A DNA stretch of 13,692 nt from Bacteroidota bacterium. Its GTDB lineage: Bacteria > Bacteroidota > Bacteroidia > Cytophagales > Cyclobacteriaceae. Below, in pieces: positions 6,931 to 13,692 of the stretch (position 1 is its first letter; the number at the start of each line of letters is the position of its first letter). The DNA lies in assembly GCA_023417955.1 (NCBI GenBank), contig JAEZDW010000053.1, positions 1-13,692 of the forward strand. Direction: 5' to 3'. A program made the translations under genes and the position numbers. Under the pieces are notes generated by a model that saw only the letters and a program-made list of their open reading frames with translations, searched no databases and was not told the DNA's origin.

Positions 6931-8838
6931 TTAATTGTCTAGTGTATCGGCTTCGACCTGTTTCTGTTTCTCCAACTCGCGCTTTTCGAGTTCCTCAAGC
7001 TTCTTCCGCGCTTCGGCCTTGACAGAATCGTCGGGGAAGTTGTCAATTAGAGACTGGAGGGTTGCCCTGGCCTGGAAGATGTCGTTTGTGGCGACAAAGT
7101 TATCCGCCAGCAATAGGAACGCCTTGCCAACCCAGGCATCGTACGCTGAGAAGTCATTGTTGAGTCCGATCAGGGTTTCATACGCCTGTTTGTATTCCTT
7201 CTCATCGTGGAGGATTTTTGCCAGCAGATATTTAGCCTCCGCTCCGTACTCGTCTCTGGCCGTATTTAGTGTGTTAAGGAACTCATCCTTCGCCGTATCG
7301 AAATCACCCCGTGCCATGGCCGACTTGCCCAGGTACAGTGAGGCCTTATTCTGTGACCCTGCACTTACGCTTCCGCCATCCACGATCGAACGTGCATACA
7401 CATCAGCCGAGTCGTAGTTCCCGGTATTGTAATAGGATTCCATCAGGCCCGACCATGCGTTAAATTGCTCGCGTTTGTTCGTGGCCAGGCGTTCAAGTTT
7501 TCTGAACTGTGGAATTGCTTTCTGGTACTGTTTGTTCCTGAAGTGGATTTCCGACAATCTGCCCGCCACACGACTTGCATCCGTAAATGCAGGATCGTTG
7601 CCCAACTCCGTGTATAACGGTATTGCGGAATCAAACTGATTGGTACGGAAGTACGATTCGGCCAGCAAGAACTTTGCTTCGCGCGCGTTTGGCGACGATG
7701 GATACTCACGAAGGAAGCTTACAAGATTGGTTATAGCTTTGGCATATTGCTGACTGAAATACAAGTTCTTAGCACCTTCGAATTCAAGTGCTTCATAACC
7801 CTGATTATCGGGGTTTGCCTGCTTGTGTTTCTGCAGATATGCAGCAAAATCGTCGGACTTTCCTACTGCGGTCAGAGCCTCCTGCAACAGCGGGAGTGCA
7901 TCCTTCGAAACAGGATGGCTGGCATAATCGTCGATGATACGCTTGTAGTCGTTTATACTTCGCTCGTACTGTTTCAGGTTATAGTTTGCCTGAGCGCGAC
8001 GCATGTACGCAAGGGGCATAAGCCTTGAGCCGCCTTCGCGGATAAGCTGGGACAGCCCGTCGACGGCGGAGGTGTAATTGCTTTGCTCCATGTCGTACTC
8101 CGCCCGTTTGAAGATCGCCTCGTCGCGGTACTGTGACTTCGGAAACTTGGTAAGTAGCTCGGAGAACCGTGCACTGGCGTCGTTGTATTTCTTCTGCATC
8201 CCGAAAATCACACCCGTCTGATACAAGATGTAATCATTATCGGCCGTACTGGCTGACTTGGCTTTGTTATAGGTTGCGAGAGCATCCTCGTACTGACGGC
8301 TCACATAATAACAATCCGCCAGGCGGATAAGACCGTCGGAATAGTTTGGATTATGAATGTTGGTCCGGTTCGTGAAATCCTTGAAGTTGAACAACGCGCG
8401 GTCCCATGCCTTTGTATTGTAGAAGGCATAGCCCAAACCATAACGTGTTTTTACAAGTATATCTTGCTCAACATCAGGAAGAAGAGATACAACCTTCTGG
8501 TAATGCTTTAATGCTTCGTCGTAGCGCCGCGCCATGGAGTAGGCCTCAGCGTTCCAGAAGCTTGCAAGCACTACGTATTTGGGATCAACGGGGTAATTCA
8601 ATGATTTCCCGAAGTTCTGAACAGCCTCGGCATACTGTTCTTTGTTGAACAACTCCATCCCTTTCAGATAGGTCGCCTTTTGGTAAGCCTGGTTAATCAG
8701 CTGGTTGCGATTAGGCAGAGCTTCGATGTACTCGATGGCCTTGTTATAGTTGTTGCCGTTGATGTAGGCCTGCGCCAGAAGCTCCTTAACCTCAGGGGCG
8801 TGTTTGCTCTTCGGATAAGTCTTGATGAAGCTTTCAAA
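6931..8838 (-). CDS. C-terminal part of a ~1008-residue TPR protein, separated from its start by a frameshift
   Basis: This frame holds residues 374-1008 of the reconstructed exported TPR protein. It continues the N-terminal half seamlessly: FESFIKTYPKSKHAPEVKEL follows directly on AISN if one base is restored. The ATG at 8658 (MELFNKEQYAEAV) lies inside a TPR motif and is not a convincing natural start. Repeated helix-pair units such as YDEALKHYQKVVSLLPD, YEDALATYNKA, YNDASARFSELLTKFPKS and YSINDY-type variants run throughout. The extreme C-terminus is a charged helix (KKLEELEKRELEKQKQ). TPR arrays serve as protein-binding scaffolds. The outer-membrane barrel gene follows 21 bp downstream. 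The intact length and conserved pattern on both sides argue for a sequencing indel or a very recent mutation, not an old pseudogene. Confidence 0.85.
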   Translation of the reverse strand, partial: FESFIKTYPKSKHAPEVKELLAQAYINGNNYNKAIEYIEALPNRNQLINQAYQKATYLKGMELFNKEQYAEAVQNFGKSLNYPVDPKYVVLASFWNAEAYSMARRYDEALKHYQKVVSLLPDVEQDILVKTRYGLGYAFYNTKAWDRALFNFKDFTNRTNIHNPNYSDGLIRLADCYYVSRQYEDALATYNKAKSASTADNDYILYQTGVIFGMQKKYNDASARFSELLTKFPKSQYRDEAIFKRAEYDMEQSNYTSAVDGLSQLIREGGSRLMPLAYMRRAQANYNLKQYERSINDYKRIIDDYASHPVSKDALPLLQEALTAVGKSDDFAAYLQKHKQANPDNQGYEALEFEGAKNLYFSQQYAKAITNLVSFLREYPSSPNAREAKFLLAESYFRTNQFDSAIPLYTELGNDPAFTDASRVAGRLSEIHFRNKQYQKAIPQFRKLERLATNKREQFNAWSGLMESYYNTGNYDSADVYARSIVDGGSVSAGSQNKASLYLGKSAMARGDFDTAKDEFLNTLNTARDEYGAEAKYLLAKILHDEKEYKQAYETLIGLNNDFSAYDAWVGKAFLLLADNFVATNDIFQARATLQSLIDNFPDDSVKAEARKKLEELEKRELEKQKQVEADTLDN

Positions 8839-9956
8839 TTACTTATTGCTCTGTCCGGTTTGCCGGCATCGTACGCGATCTTTCCAACCTGAAAAGCACT
8901 TTCCTCAGCCAGCGAAGGATCAGCCGGATTCTTGGGCGCATAGTCAAACGCGTTCAGTGCGAGAGTCTTATTGCCCTGTTTAACATGCAAAATCCCAAGG
9001 TAATATGACGCGTAATAACTTACCGTGTCGCGACTTGCTGCGGCCTTATCGAGGTAAGCGATTCCGCGCTCCGTGTTGCCTTCGACGTAGTTTGCATATC
9101 CAGCGCGGAACAGCAGACCCCCCTCGGCCCGGGCGTTGTTATCGAGGTAACGCTGATAGGCGTCAATGGCGTTCTTGTAGTCAGCCTTGTAGTAATACGA
9201 TTCTGCGACAAGCATGGAGATATCCGATGAGTTCGCGACACCTTTCCGATCCTTAAGCGTATTGGCGTATTGGATCACCTCGTCGTATTTCTTTTGCTGA
9301 AAGTAGATGTTTGTGATGAGGTACGGTACCACGTTGGAATAAGAAGGACTTGCTTCAGCCCGCTTGAGGTCGGCAAGTGCTTCGTCGTACTGCCCTTTTG
9401 ATGATTCAACGAACCCGGCATAATAACTGGCTGCAGGTGAGAACCCGGTCCGCTGACTCTTTACGAAATTGAACTGCTCCAGCGCTTCATCAAGCTTCTT
9501 CTGACTGAAGTAGCTGTAACCCCATTTGAAGTGTCCTTCGAGTTGCTGTTCATTGCTCAGCGCCGGGAAGCTGACTTTCCTGAAGTAAGAAGAAGCCTTC
9601 GTATAGTTGCCTTCGTTATAAAAGAAGTTGGCAAGATCGAAATACGCGGTCGAAGCCTTTGGGCTTGAGGGGTTTTGTGTAATAAAGTGTTCGATGAGTT
9701 TTTCCCCGTCGCGGTGTCCAAGAGTAAGTGCACTGAATGCGACGTAATACTCGGCCTCGCCTCTCCGCGTATCCGACGGTTCGGCATGCGCGAGAAATTC
9801 AGTGAAAACTTCGCGGGCGGCCCCATAGTTGGCGTGGGTGATAAGATCTTCACCCCGTTCGTAAAGCCTTTCGACATGATTCCTGGACAGCTGATCCTGA
9901 GCAAAGGATCCATGAGCAAGCAAACCAAGACATAAAAAAATGAAAACCCTGGGCAT
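8697..9956 (-). CDS. N-terminal part of the exported TPR protein, truncated by a frameshift
   Basis: I start this at the ATG at 9956, giving MPRVFIFLCLGLLAHGSFAQ, a clear signal peptide with likely cleavage before Q20. An in-frame ATG at 10016 would place 20 non-signal residues in front and is rejected. Residues 21-373 are TPR helix pairs, for example YGAAREVFTEFLAHAEP (about 44-60), FYNEGNYTKASSYFRKV (112-128), KKLDEALEQFNFV and YKNAIDAYQRYLDNN. After residue 373 (AISN) the frame is lost: the following 46 residues are Arg/Ser/Thr-rich out-of-frame sequence ending at the stop at 8697. Restoring one base rejoins it to the downstream half as a 1008-residue protein. The product is expected in the periplasm. 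Its partner is probably the barrel encoded next. Confidence 0.85.
   Translation of the reverse strand: MPRVFIFLCLGLLAHGSFAQDQLSRNHVERLYERGEDLITHANYGAAREVFTEFLAHAEPSDTRRGEAEYYVAFSALTLGHRDGEKLIEHFITQNPSSPKASTAYFDLANFFYNEGNYTKASSYFRKVSFPALSNEQQLEGHFKWGYSYFSQKKLDEALEQFNFVKSQRTGFSPAASYYAGFVESSKGQYDEALADLKRAEASPSYSNVVPYLITNIYFQQKKYDEVIQYANTLKDRKGVANSSDISMLVAESYYYKADYKNAIDAYQRYLDNNARAEGGLLFRAGYANYVEGNTERGIAYLDKAAASRDTVSYYASYYLGILHVKQGNKTLALNAFDYAPKNPADPSLAEESAFQVGKIAYDAGKPDRAISNLKASSRLIRRANTPLRLRSFWRRPTSTATTITRPSSTSKLCLIATS
8836..8838 (-). other. Frameshift site: one base missing in a short homopolymer
   Basis: The plus strand reads CAAATT here; one more A (CAAAATT) restores the TPR frame. On the coding strand, AAT TTG AAA GCT becomes AAT TTT GAA AGC, changing the out-of-frame SNLKASSR into SNFESFIK and continuing in TPR pattern. 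The span 6931-9956 is 3026 bases, one short of a multiple of three, which fits a single deletion. The same result would arise from a read error in the run. Confidence 0.85.
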
Positions 9957-9989
9957 CGGTGTTAAGTAAGTTTTGATGTAAAACAGTCC

Positions 9990-10016
9990 GGCAAAAAATT
10001 TATTGCCAACCGGCAA
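9990..10016. repeat. Alternating GGCAA / TTGCC / GGCAA arms upstream of the TPR gene
   Basis: Plus-strand GGCAA (9990-9994), TTGCC (10003-10007) and GGCAA (10012-10016) could form two mutually exclusive 5-bp hairpins with loops of 8 and 4 nt. They lie 34-60 bases upstream of the TPR start codon at 9956. The arms are short, so this could be an operator, a leader structure or chance. Confidence 0.3.
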
Positions 10017-10217
10017 CTGAAAAAAGCCATTGGAGCATAAAACGTACCACTATTAAGGGAAACATTGCAGACGGCAAATGCCGGCCGGAAGAAGATCAAC
10101 TCCGCGAAACATTCAACGCGCAAAGAACGTGGATACCTATTTTCTGACATGGCAGTTGTCGCCATCACGAGCATCCGTTTTCACCTGACGTGAATCCATG
10201 ACTGTGAAGCATGGACT

Positions 10218-10253
10218 TAAAGATAGTGGGTTGCGTTCCGATTCTGCAACAAA
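10218..10253 (-). promoter_or_regulatory. Candidate promoter for the TPR-barrel transcription unit
   Basis: On the minus strand, a TTTGTTG stretch (10253-10247) is followed after 21 bases by TATCTTTA (10225-10218). TATCTTTA differs from TAnnTTTG only in the last base. Spacing fits the Bacteroidota -33/-7 layout. If used, the leader to the TPR ATG at 9956 would be about 255 nt, which is long. A nearer start site could exist but no clean box is visible closer to the ATG. Confidence 0.3.
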
Positions 10254-10291
10254 GACCGCAGATTAAAATGACTTCGAAGATTGGGATGTGA

Positions 10292-11314
10292 TTACTGTAT
10301 CAGCCGCCAGACAAGTTCGCGCATGACCTGACCATCCGTTGAGGATCCGGAGTTTACTCCTTTGAGTTTCAAATCTGCTTCTTTCAGAAAACTGATGTTG
10401 TCGATGATTCTTTCCTGCGGATATTGACGTAAAGCAAAGCTGTAGTCGCGAACAGCATAAGGGCTCACTTTCAGCTCACTAGCCAGTCCCTTTTCACTTT
10501 TATCTTTAGCAGCTGAAGCAACTAACAGTTTGCTAAAGAACGAGTAGAGGAATGCTACCACCGGTATGATCGGATTCTTTCGCGTGTTGCTTTCGAAGTA
10601 GTTGACGATCTTGTTTGCGAGCAATGTATCTTTTTGAATGATCGCTCTCTGGAGTTCGAAGATGTTGTACTCTTTGCTCACCCCTACCTGATTCATCACC
10701 CGCTCAGCGGTAATGACTTCACCCGGCGGAAGTGAGATCGCCAGTTTGTCGAGTTCGTTCGCCAGCCGGTGCAGGTCGTTGCCGACGAATTCACACAGCG
10801 CGTGAATTGCACGATCCTCTACCTGGATCTTTTTTTCCCTTGCGTACTCTCCCACGAATTCGGGGAGTTGGTTGTCATACGGTTTCTTTGTCGTGATGCA
10901 CAGGGTAAGCTTATCGATCTTCTTTCCTAATTCGCGACGTTTATCGAGAGTCTTGTTCTTGTGGCAAAAAACCAGTATGGTAGACGGAACGACTTTGGTG
11001 AGGTAGTCGAGCAGAAGTTTGCTGCCGGTTTCCTTGCCGATATCCTGGATATCCTGAGCCTCTTTTATAATCACTACCTGGCGTTCAGCCATCATTGGGA
11101 ACCGGCGCGCATGGGTAAGGATCGTTGCCATCGTTGCATCCTTGCCGTAAACGACTACCTGATTAAAACTCTTTTCGGCGTCGGTCAGCGCGTGCTGTTC
11201 GATATAATCAGAAATGAGGTCTATGTAATACGTTTCCTCGCCTTGCAGAAAGTACACGGGTTCAAAGCGCCGTGCCTTCAGATCTGCCATTACTTTTCTC
11301 ACATTCGCGTCCAT
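10292..11314 (-). CDS. holA: DNA polymerase III subunit delta (clamp-loader subunit)
   Basis: HolA is the clamp-loader subunit that opens the beta sliding clamp during replication. The 340-residue protein has the family length and layout. The N-terminal fold begins FEPVYFLQGEETYYIDLISD (about 18-37). ARRFPMMAERQVVIIKEA (about 69-86) is the region expected to contain the clamp-binding helix. HKNKTLDKRRELGKKI follows at about 118-133. The middle domain carries FVGNDLHRLANELDKLAI, and SKEYNIFELQRAI opens the C-terminal collar domain. Like other delta subunits, it has no working Walker A motif. The start at 11314 gives MDANVRKVMADLKARRFEPVYFL; the internal Met9 would shorten the first helix. The gene follows the rhomboid gene after 4 bp and is probably cotranscribed with it. 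Confidence 0.93.
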   Translation of the reverse strand: MDANVRKVMADLKARRFEPVYFLQGEETYYIDLISDYIEQHALTDAEKSFNQVVVYGKDATMATILTHARRFPMMAERQVVIIKEAQDIQDIGKETGSKLLLDYLTKVVPSTILVFCHKNKTLDKRRELGKKIDKLTLCITTKKPYDNQLPEFVGEYAREKKIQVEDRAIHALCEFVGNDLHRLANELDKLAISLPPGEVITAERVMNQVGVSKEYNIFELQRAIIQKDTLLANKIVNYFESNTRKNPIIPVVAFLYSFFSKLLVASAAKDKSEKGLASELKVSPYAVRDYSFALRQYPQERIIDNISFLKEADLKLKGVNSGSSTDGQVMRELVWRLIQ

Positions 11315-11318
11315 CAGC

Positions 11319-11876
11319 TCACCTTTTTTTTCGGCTATAGGTTACCGCGGTTGAAATCCCGACAAGCGCGCCTCCGAGATGTGACTCCCATGAGACACGG
11401 GGATCGGTAGGGAGCACGCCGTAGAATACACCGCCATACAGCAACAATACAATTATTGAAACAAAAATCGAAATGAAATCGCGCCTGAAAATTCCAAAGA
11501 ATATCAGGAAGAACGCCATCCCGTAGACCAGTCCGCTTGCGCCAATGTGATTTGCCTCGCGAGCGAAAAGCCAGACCAGGAGGTTGGTCCAGAAGTAGGC
11601 TCGAAGGAAAACGGATTGCGCAATGTTGGAATAAAAGTAAAACAACACGGTACCGAGAAACATCAGGGGGATGGTGTTAGACATCAGGTGCGCAAAGGAT
11701 CCGTGAAGCATTGGCGCCGTAAAAATTCCGATCAACCCAAATGCGGTCCTTGGAATAATCCCAAAAGCGTTAAGCTGAATAAAGGGTAAAAGGTAGTCCG
11801 TCAGGAAGAGCCCCCACATGATACAAACGAGGCGTAGCGGAATGGCGGCGCTTCTAACGATGGAATATCCGGGCAT
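11319..11876 (-). CDS. Rhomboid-family intramembrane serine protease
   Basis: A 185-residue polytopic inner-membrane protein with about six hydrophobic segments, the minimal rhomboid core. The catalytic dyad is visible: Ser114 in HIGASGLVYG (the GxSG motif) and His166 in SWESHLGGALVG. The oxyanion-side motif HGSFAHLMSN (H58, H63, N67) lies at the start of the second or third membrane helix, as in GlpG-type rhomboids. Such enzymes cut within or next to membrane helices of substrate proteins; the substrate here is unknown. No extra N- or C-terminal domain is present and the C-terminus is basic (SRKKR). The ATG at 11876 gives a short N-terminus before the first membrane helix. holA begins 4 bp after its stop codon, so the two are probably one transcript despite unrelated functions. 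Confidence 0.92.
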   Translation of the reverse strand: MPGYSIVRSAAIPLRLVCIMWGLFLTDYLLPFIQLNAFGIIPRTAFGLIGIFTAPMLHGSFAHLMSNTIPLMFLGTVLFYFYSNIAQSVFLRAYFWTNLLVWLFAREANHIGASGLVYGMAFFLIFFGIFRRDFISIFVSIIVLLLYGGVFYGVLPTDPRVSWESHLGGALVGISTAVTYSRKKR

Positions 11877-11898
11877 AATTGGTTAACGATCGTGTGTG

Positions 11899-11906
11899 CA
11901 AAGATG
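11899..11906 (-). promoter_or_regulatory. Candidate -7 box for the rhomboid-holA unit
   Basis: The minus strand reads CATCTTTG, one mismatch from TAnnTTTG, 23 bases upstream of the rhomboid ATG at 11876. It lies in the 73-bp gap after the TerB-like gene. No TTG at a proper -33 spacing is evident: candidates lie 12 and 25 bases upstream of the box. Weak support. Confidence 0.22.
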
Positions 11907-11949
11907 AAAAATGTGTCGCAAGGAAAAAGCGCAATCGGAATAAACGCTA

Positions 11950-12462
11950 TTATTTTTTGGAAGGATTTTCAAGCATTGGCAAGTCCAGCAACTTTGCTTC
12001 TTCCGTGGTGATCTTTCCCCAAAAACCGCCCGAAGAGGAGGCTATGCGTTCTGCGAGGTAACGGAGCATCTCATAATATGCTTCAGAAAATTCGGTTCCC
12101 AGTTTTGACCAAAGCCCGTTGAGCCCGCGCAATTCAGCGCTAATGACTTCGTTGCGTTTGTCGGTGCGCGACGGGTATGCCTGCATCAGGATCTTGAGTT
12201 TGTCCTCGAAGTCTGTAGCCACCTCCTGAAAGTAACCGTGAAGGGCGGATCTAACCCAGTGCTGGTCGCGCGCCATCTCAATTGCCTTGCGTATCTCGCG
12301 ATTGTCGATTTCACCATCGGCACCCGCAAGCAGCAGACATACCAGCAGCGGCCCCTTGTAAATCAGCTCGCGTTCAGACGCGTCTAAAGAAGACAATGCA
12401 CCCTTCACTACTTGTTGATTATAGCCAGTGAATTTCAGGAATATTTGGTGATTTCCAACCAT
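11950..12462 (-). CDS. TerB-like domain protein
   Basis: A 170-residue soluble, helical protein. Residues about 33-65 contain LIYKGPLLVCLLLAGADG followed by EIDNREIRKAIEMA, a pattern seen in TerB-type (tellurite-resistance-like) domains, where acidic residues in the ADGEID segment can bind metal. A conserved-looking C-terminal tail (ASSSGGFWGKITTEEAKLL, about 141-159) follows. There is no signal peptide or membrane helix, so the protein should be cytoplasmic. No other ter genes are nearby, so a tellurite role should not be assumed. The ATG at 12462 is used because the overlapping ATG at 12467 is out of frame. The gene is divergent from the sigma-54 activator across 51 bp, so the two may share control. 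Confidence 0.78.
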   Translation of the reverse strand: MVGNHQIFLKFTGYNQQVVKGALSSLDASERELIYKGPLLVCLLLAGADGEIDNREIRKAIEMARDQHWVRSALHGYFQEVATDFEDKLKILMQAYPSRTDKRNEVISAELRGLNGLWSKLGTEFSEAYYEMLRYLAERIASSSGGFWGKITTEEAKLLDLPMLENPSKK

Positions 12463-12492
12463 TTCATAACAACTAAATCGAACGTATATTTA
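12462..12492 (+). promoter_or_regulatory. Candidate promoter of the response-regulator gene
   Basis: On the plus strand, TTTC (12462-12465) is followed after 19 bases by TATATTTA (12485-12492). Each box is one base from the Bacteroidota consensus (TTTG and TAnnTTTG). The expected start is close to 12499, giving a leader of about 15 nt before the ATG at 12514. The -33 element overlaps the TerB-like start codon region. Confidence 0.33.
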
Positions 12493-12493
12493 C

Positions 12494-12505
12494 AGATTGC
12501 AATCT
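12494..12505. repeat. Perfect 12-bp palindrome AGATTGCAATCT in the divergent gap
   Basis: AGATTGCAATCT reads identically on both strands. It lies between the predicted -7 box at 12485-12492 and the ATG at 12514, upstream of both the plus- and minus-strand genes. A dimeric regulator could bind here. A few perfect 12-bp palindromes are expected by chance in 13.7 kb, so position is the main support. Confidence 0.4.
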
Positions 12506-12513
12506 TGAATGTT

Positions 12514-13692
12514 ATGTACGACAAAGACCCTGTCAAAATCTTTGTAGTTGAAGATGACCCTGCCTATACGAAATTTTTGCGTTATGTGCTGGAACTTAAC
12601 CCGGACTACGAACTTGAATTTTTTACGTCGGGAAAGGACTGCCTGAATAATTTATATAAGAACCCGGCGGTGATAACACTTGATTATTCGCTTCCGGACA
12701 TGCCGGGTGAGAAAGTACTTGCCCAGATTCGGAGTCATGACCCCAACATCAGTGTCATCATCGTTTCGGCGCAGGAGAAAATTCATACGGCAGTTGAGCT
12801 ACTGAAACTCGGCGCGTATGATTATATAGCGAAAGACCACGAGACGAAGGACCGCCTCCTGAATTCCATCAACAACGCCCGGAACCGTACCTCACTGATC
12901 CGCGAAATCAATCATCTCAAGAAAGAAATCTCTGAGAAGTATGAATTCGAAAAAAGCATCATTGGCTCCAGCCCGGCGATAAAGCGTATTTTCGGACTGC
13001 TTGAGAAAGCTGTACAGACTAACATCTCGGTTAGTATCACCGGCGAAACCGGAACCGGAAAGGAACTTGTTGCAAAGGCAATCCACTATAATTCGAAAAG
13101 GAAGAACAAGCCGTTCATTGCCGTGAACATCGCGGCAATTCCAAGAGACCTGATTGAAAGCGAGTTGTTCGGACACGAAAAGGGAGCCTTTACCGGTGCC
13201 CTTACCCGACGGATCGGAAAGTTTGAAGAAGCCGAAGGCGGCACCATCTTCCTCGACGAGATCGGTGAAATGGATCCGAACCTCCAGGCGAAACTGCTGC
13301 GCGTGCTACAGGAACGTGAAGTGACCCGAATAGGTGGTAACCAGGTGATCAAACTCGATGTAAGAATACTTGCGGCAACGCATAAGGATCTCTCGGAGGA
13401 AGTCAAGGCCGGCAGATTCCGCGAGGACCTCTACTATCGTTTGCTCGGCTTGCCGGTACACCTCCCTCCCCTTCGCGAGCGCGGAAATGACATGATCCTG
13501 ATCGCGAAACACTTCCTGGATCAGTTCGCCAACGAAAACGGTATGCGCAAATTCAAAATCAGCCCCGAGGCGCAGGAGAAATTGTTGCAATATCCTTTCC
13601 CGGGTAATATCAGGGAGCTGAAATCCATAATTGAACTCGCCGCAGTGATGGCTGAGGAGCAGGAAATACGCCCACAGGACATAAGCTTCAAC
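12514..13692 (+). CDS. NtrC-family sigma-54-dependent response regulator (C-terminus outside window)
   Basis: The frame is open from the ATG at 12514 to the window edge, giving 393 residues with no stop. Residues 7-125 form a receiver domain: acidic pocket E13-D14-D15, phospho-acceptor D57 (TLDYSLPDMPG), S85 and K107. The 105-108 segment reads IAKD rather than the common PKP/F. A linker helix follows. The AAA+ domain from about 148 has Walker A GETGTGKE (177-184), GAFTGA (224-229) for contact with sigma-54, Walker B GGTIFLDEIGE (242-252) and RFREDLYYRL (301-310) with arginine-finger candidates. FPGNIREL (362-369) begins the C-terminal part. The DNA-binding (Fis-type) helix-turn-helix would lie beyond the edge. 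No cognate kinase is in the window. It should activate sigma-54 promoters when phosphorylated. Confidence 0.95.
   Translation, partial: MYDKDPVKIFVVEDDPAYTKFLRYVLELNPDYELEFFTSGKDCLNNLYKNPAVITLDYSLPDMPGEKVLAQIRSHDPNISVIIVSAQEKIHTAVELLKLGAYDYIAKDHETKDRLLNSINNARNRTSLIREINHLKKEISEKYEFEKSIIGSSPAIKRIFGLLEKAVQTNISVSITGETGTGKELVAKAIHYNSKRKNKPFIAVNIAAIPRDLIESELFGHEKGAFTGALTRRIGKFEEAEGGTIFLDEIGEMDPNLQAKLLRVLQEREVTRIGGNQVIKLDVRILAATHKDLSEEVKAGRFREDLYYRLLGLPVHLPPLRERGNDMILIAKHFLDQFANENGMRKFKISPEAQEKLLQYPFPGNIRELKSIIELAAVMAEEQEIRPQDISFN

Larger units (their letters stand above)
9957..10291. other. 335-bp non-coding stretch between holA and the TPR gene
   Basis: No convincing gene is present on either strand. 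It holds a promoter candidate at 10218-10253, a 6-bp inverted repeat (TCCATG at 10195-10200, CATGGA at 10210-10215, 9-nt loop), and a three-armed GGCAA/TTGCC/GGCAA element at 9990-10016. No hairpin with a T-run is visible that would end holA transcription. It is the longest gene-free interval in the window and probably contains the leader of the TPR-barrel transcription unit. Confidence 0.7.

Noticed and set aside
6931..8658. Independent TPR gene starting at the ATG at 8658
   Set aside because: The frame is open and TPR-like upstream to 8838, and this Met lies inside a repeat. The two pieces fit one gene with a one-base indel.
9987..10012. Sigma-54 promoter-like TTGGCA ... TTGC on the minus strand upstream of the TPR gene
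   Set aside because: The GG and GC elements are separated by 13 bases, not the 10 required for a -24/-12 promoter.
9957..10016. Upstream ATG at 10016 as the TPR start
   Set aside because: It would put 20 extra residues ahead of a clean signal peptide that begins at the ATG at 9956.
9962..10174. 70-codon minus-strand frame in the gap before the TPR gene
   Set aside because: No recognisable motif, a translation of mixed Phe/Cys/Arg character, and it overlaps the TPR gene's leader. Without conservation it looks like chance.
10241..10262. Weak inverted repeat TCTGC/GCAGA as a holA terminator
   Set aside because: A 5-bp stem with a 10-nt loop and no following T-run does not support a Rho-independent terminator.
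11950..12462. Tellurite-resistance operon
   Set aside because: Only one TerB-like domain is present and no other ter gene lies nearby, so the name would overstate the evidence.
13086..13590. Minus-strand open frames opposite the response regulator
   Set aside because: They are antisense to the AAA+ domain with intact Walker A, GAFTGA and Walker B, so they are shadows.

Overview
This window comes from a bacterium of the Bacteroidota, most likely a Cytophagales-type member. The evidence is a plug-less outer-membrane barrel of Bacteroidota type, a giant TPR lipid-envelope-type protein, an ExbB/ExbD/TonB set joined to folC, weak or absent Shine-Dalgarno sequences, and several TAnnTTTG-like -7 boxes. 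Base composition looks balanced and uniform, and I see no insertion sequence, phage, CRISPR array, tRNA or rRNA. This is an assignment from protein style, not from a database search.

Layout. Every gene from 1 to 12462 is on the minus strand, so transcription runs right to left. A truncated NtrC-type sigma-54 activator (12514 to the right edge) is the only plus-strand gene. It is divergent from a TerB-like gene (11950-12462) across a 51-bp gap holding a perfect 12-bp palindrome. Next in the minus direction come a rhomboid protease and holA, 4 bp apart, then a 335-bp non-coding stretch. After it lies an envelope block: a ~1008-residue exported TPR protein broken by a one-base frameshift near 8836-8838, an outer-membrane beta-barrel 21 bp behind it, and a SPOR-domain membrane protein with its own strong promoter candidate. 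Last is a tight operon exbB-exbD-tonB-like-72 aa unknown-folC-trmB, plus the first 11 codons of another gene at the left edge. Junctions in this operon include TAA-TC-ATG, TAATG and ATGA, indicating translational coupling.

Functionally, the centre looks like one cell-envelope module. It comprises a proton-driven ExbB/ExbD motor, a TonB/TolA-type transducer carrying the SxxxH motif, a SPOR protein likely to bind peptidoglycan, a periplasmic TPR scaffold, and an outer-membrane barrel whose N-terminus could contact the transducer. The parts recall Tol-Pal with its TPR protein CpoB, but that comparison is inference. The flanking genes (trmB, folC, holA) are housekeeping. The most notable observations are the frameshift in the TPR gene, the coherence of this envelope block, and a few short palindromes at putative promoters.
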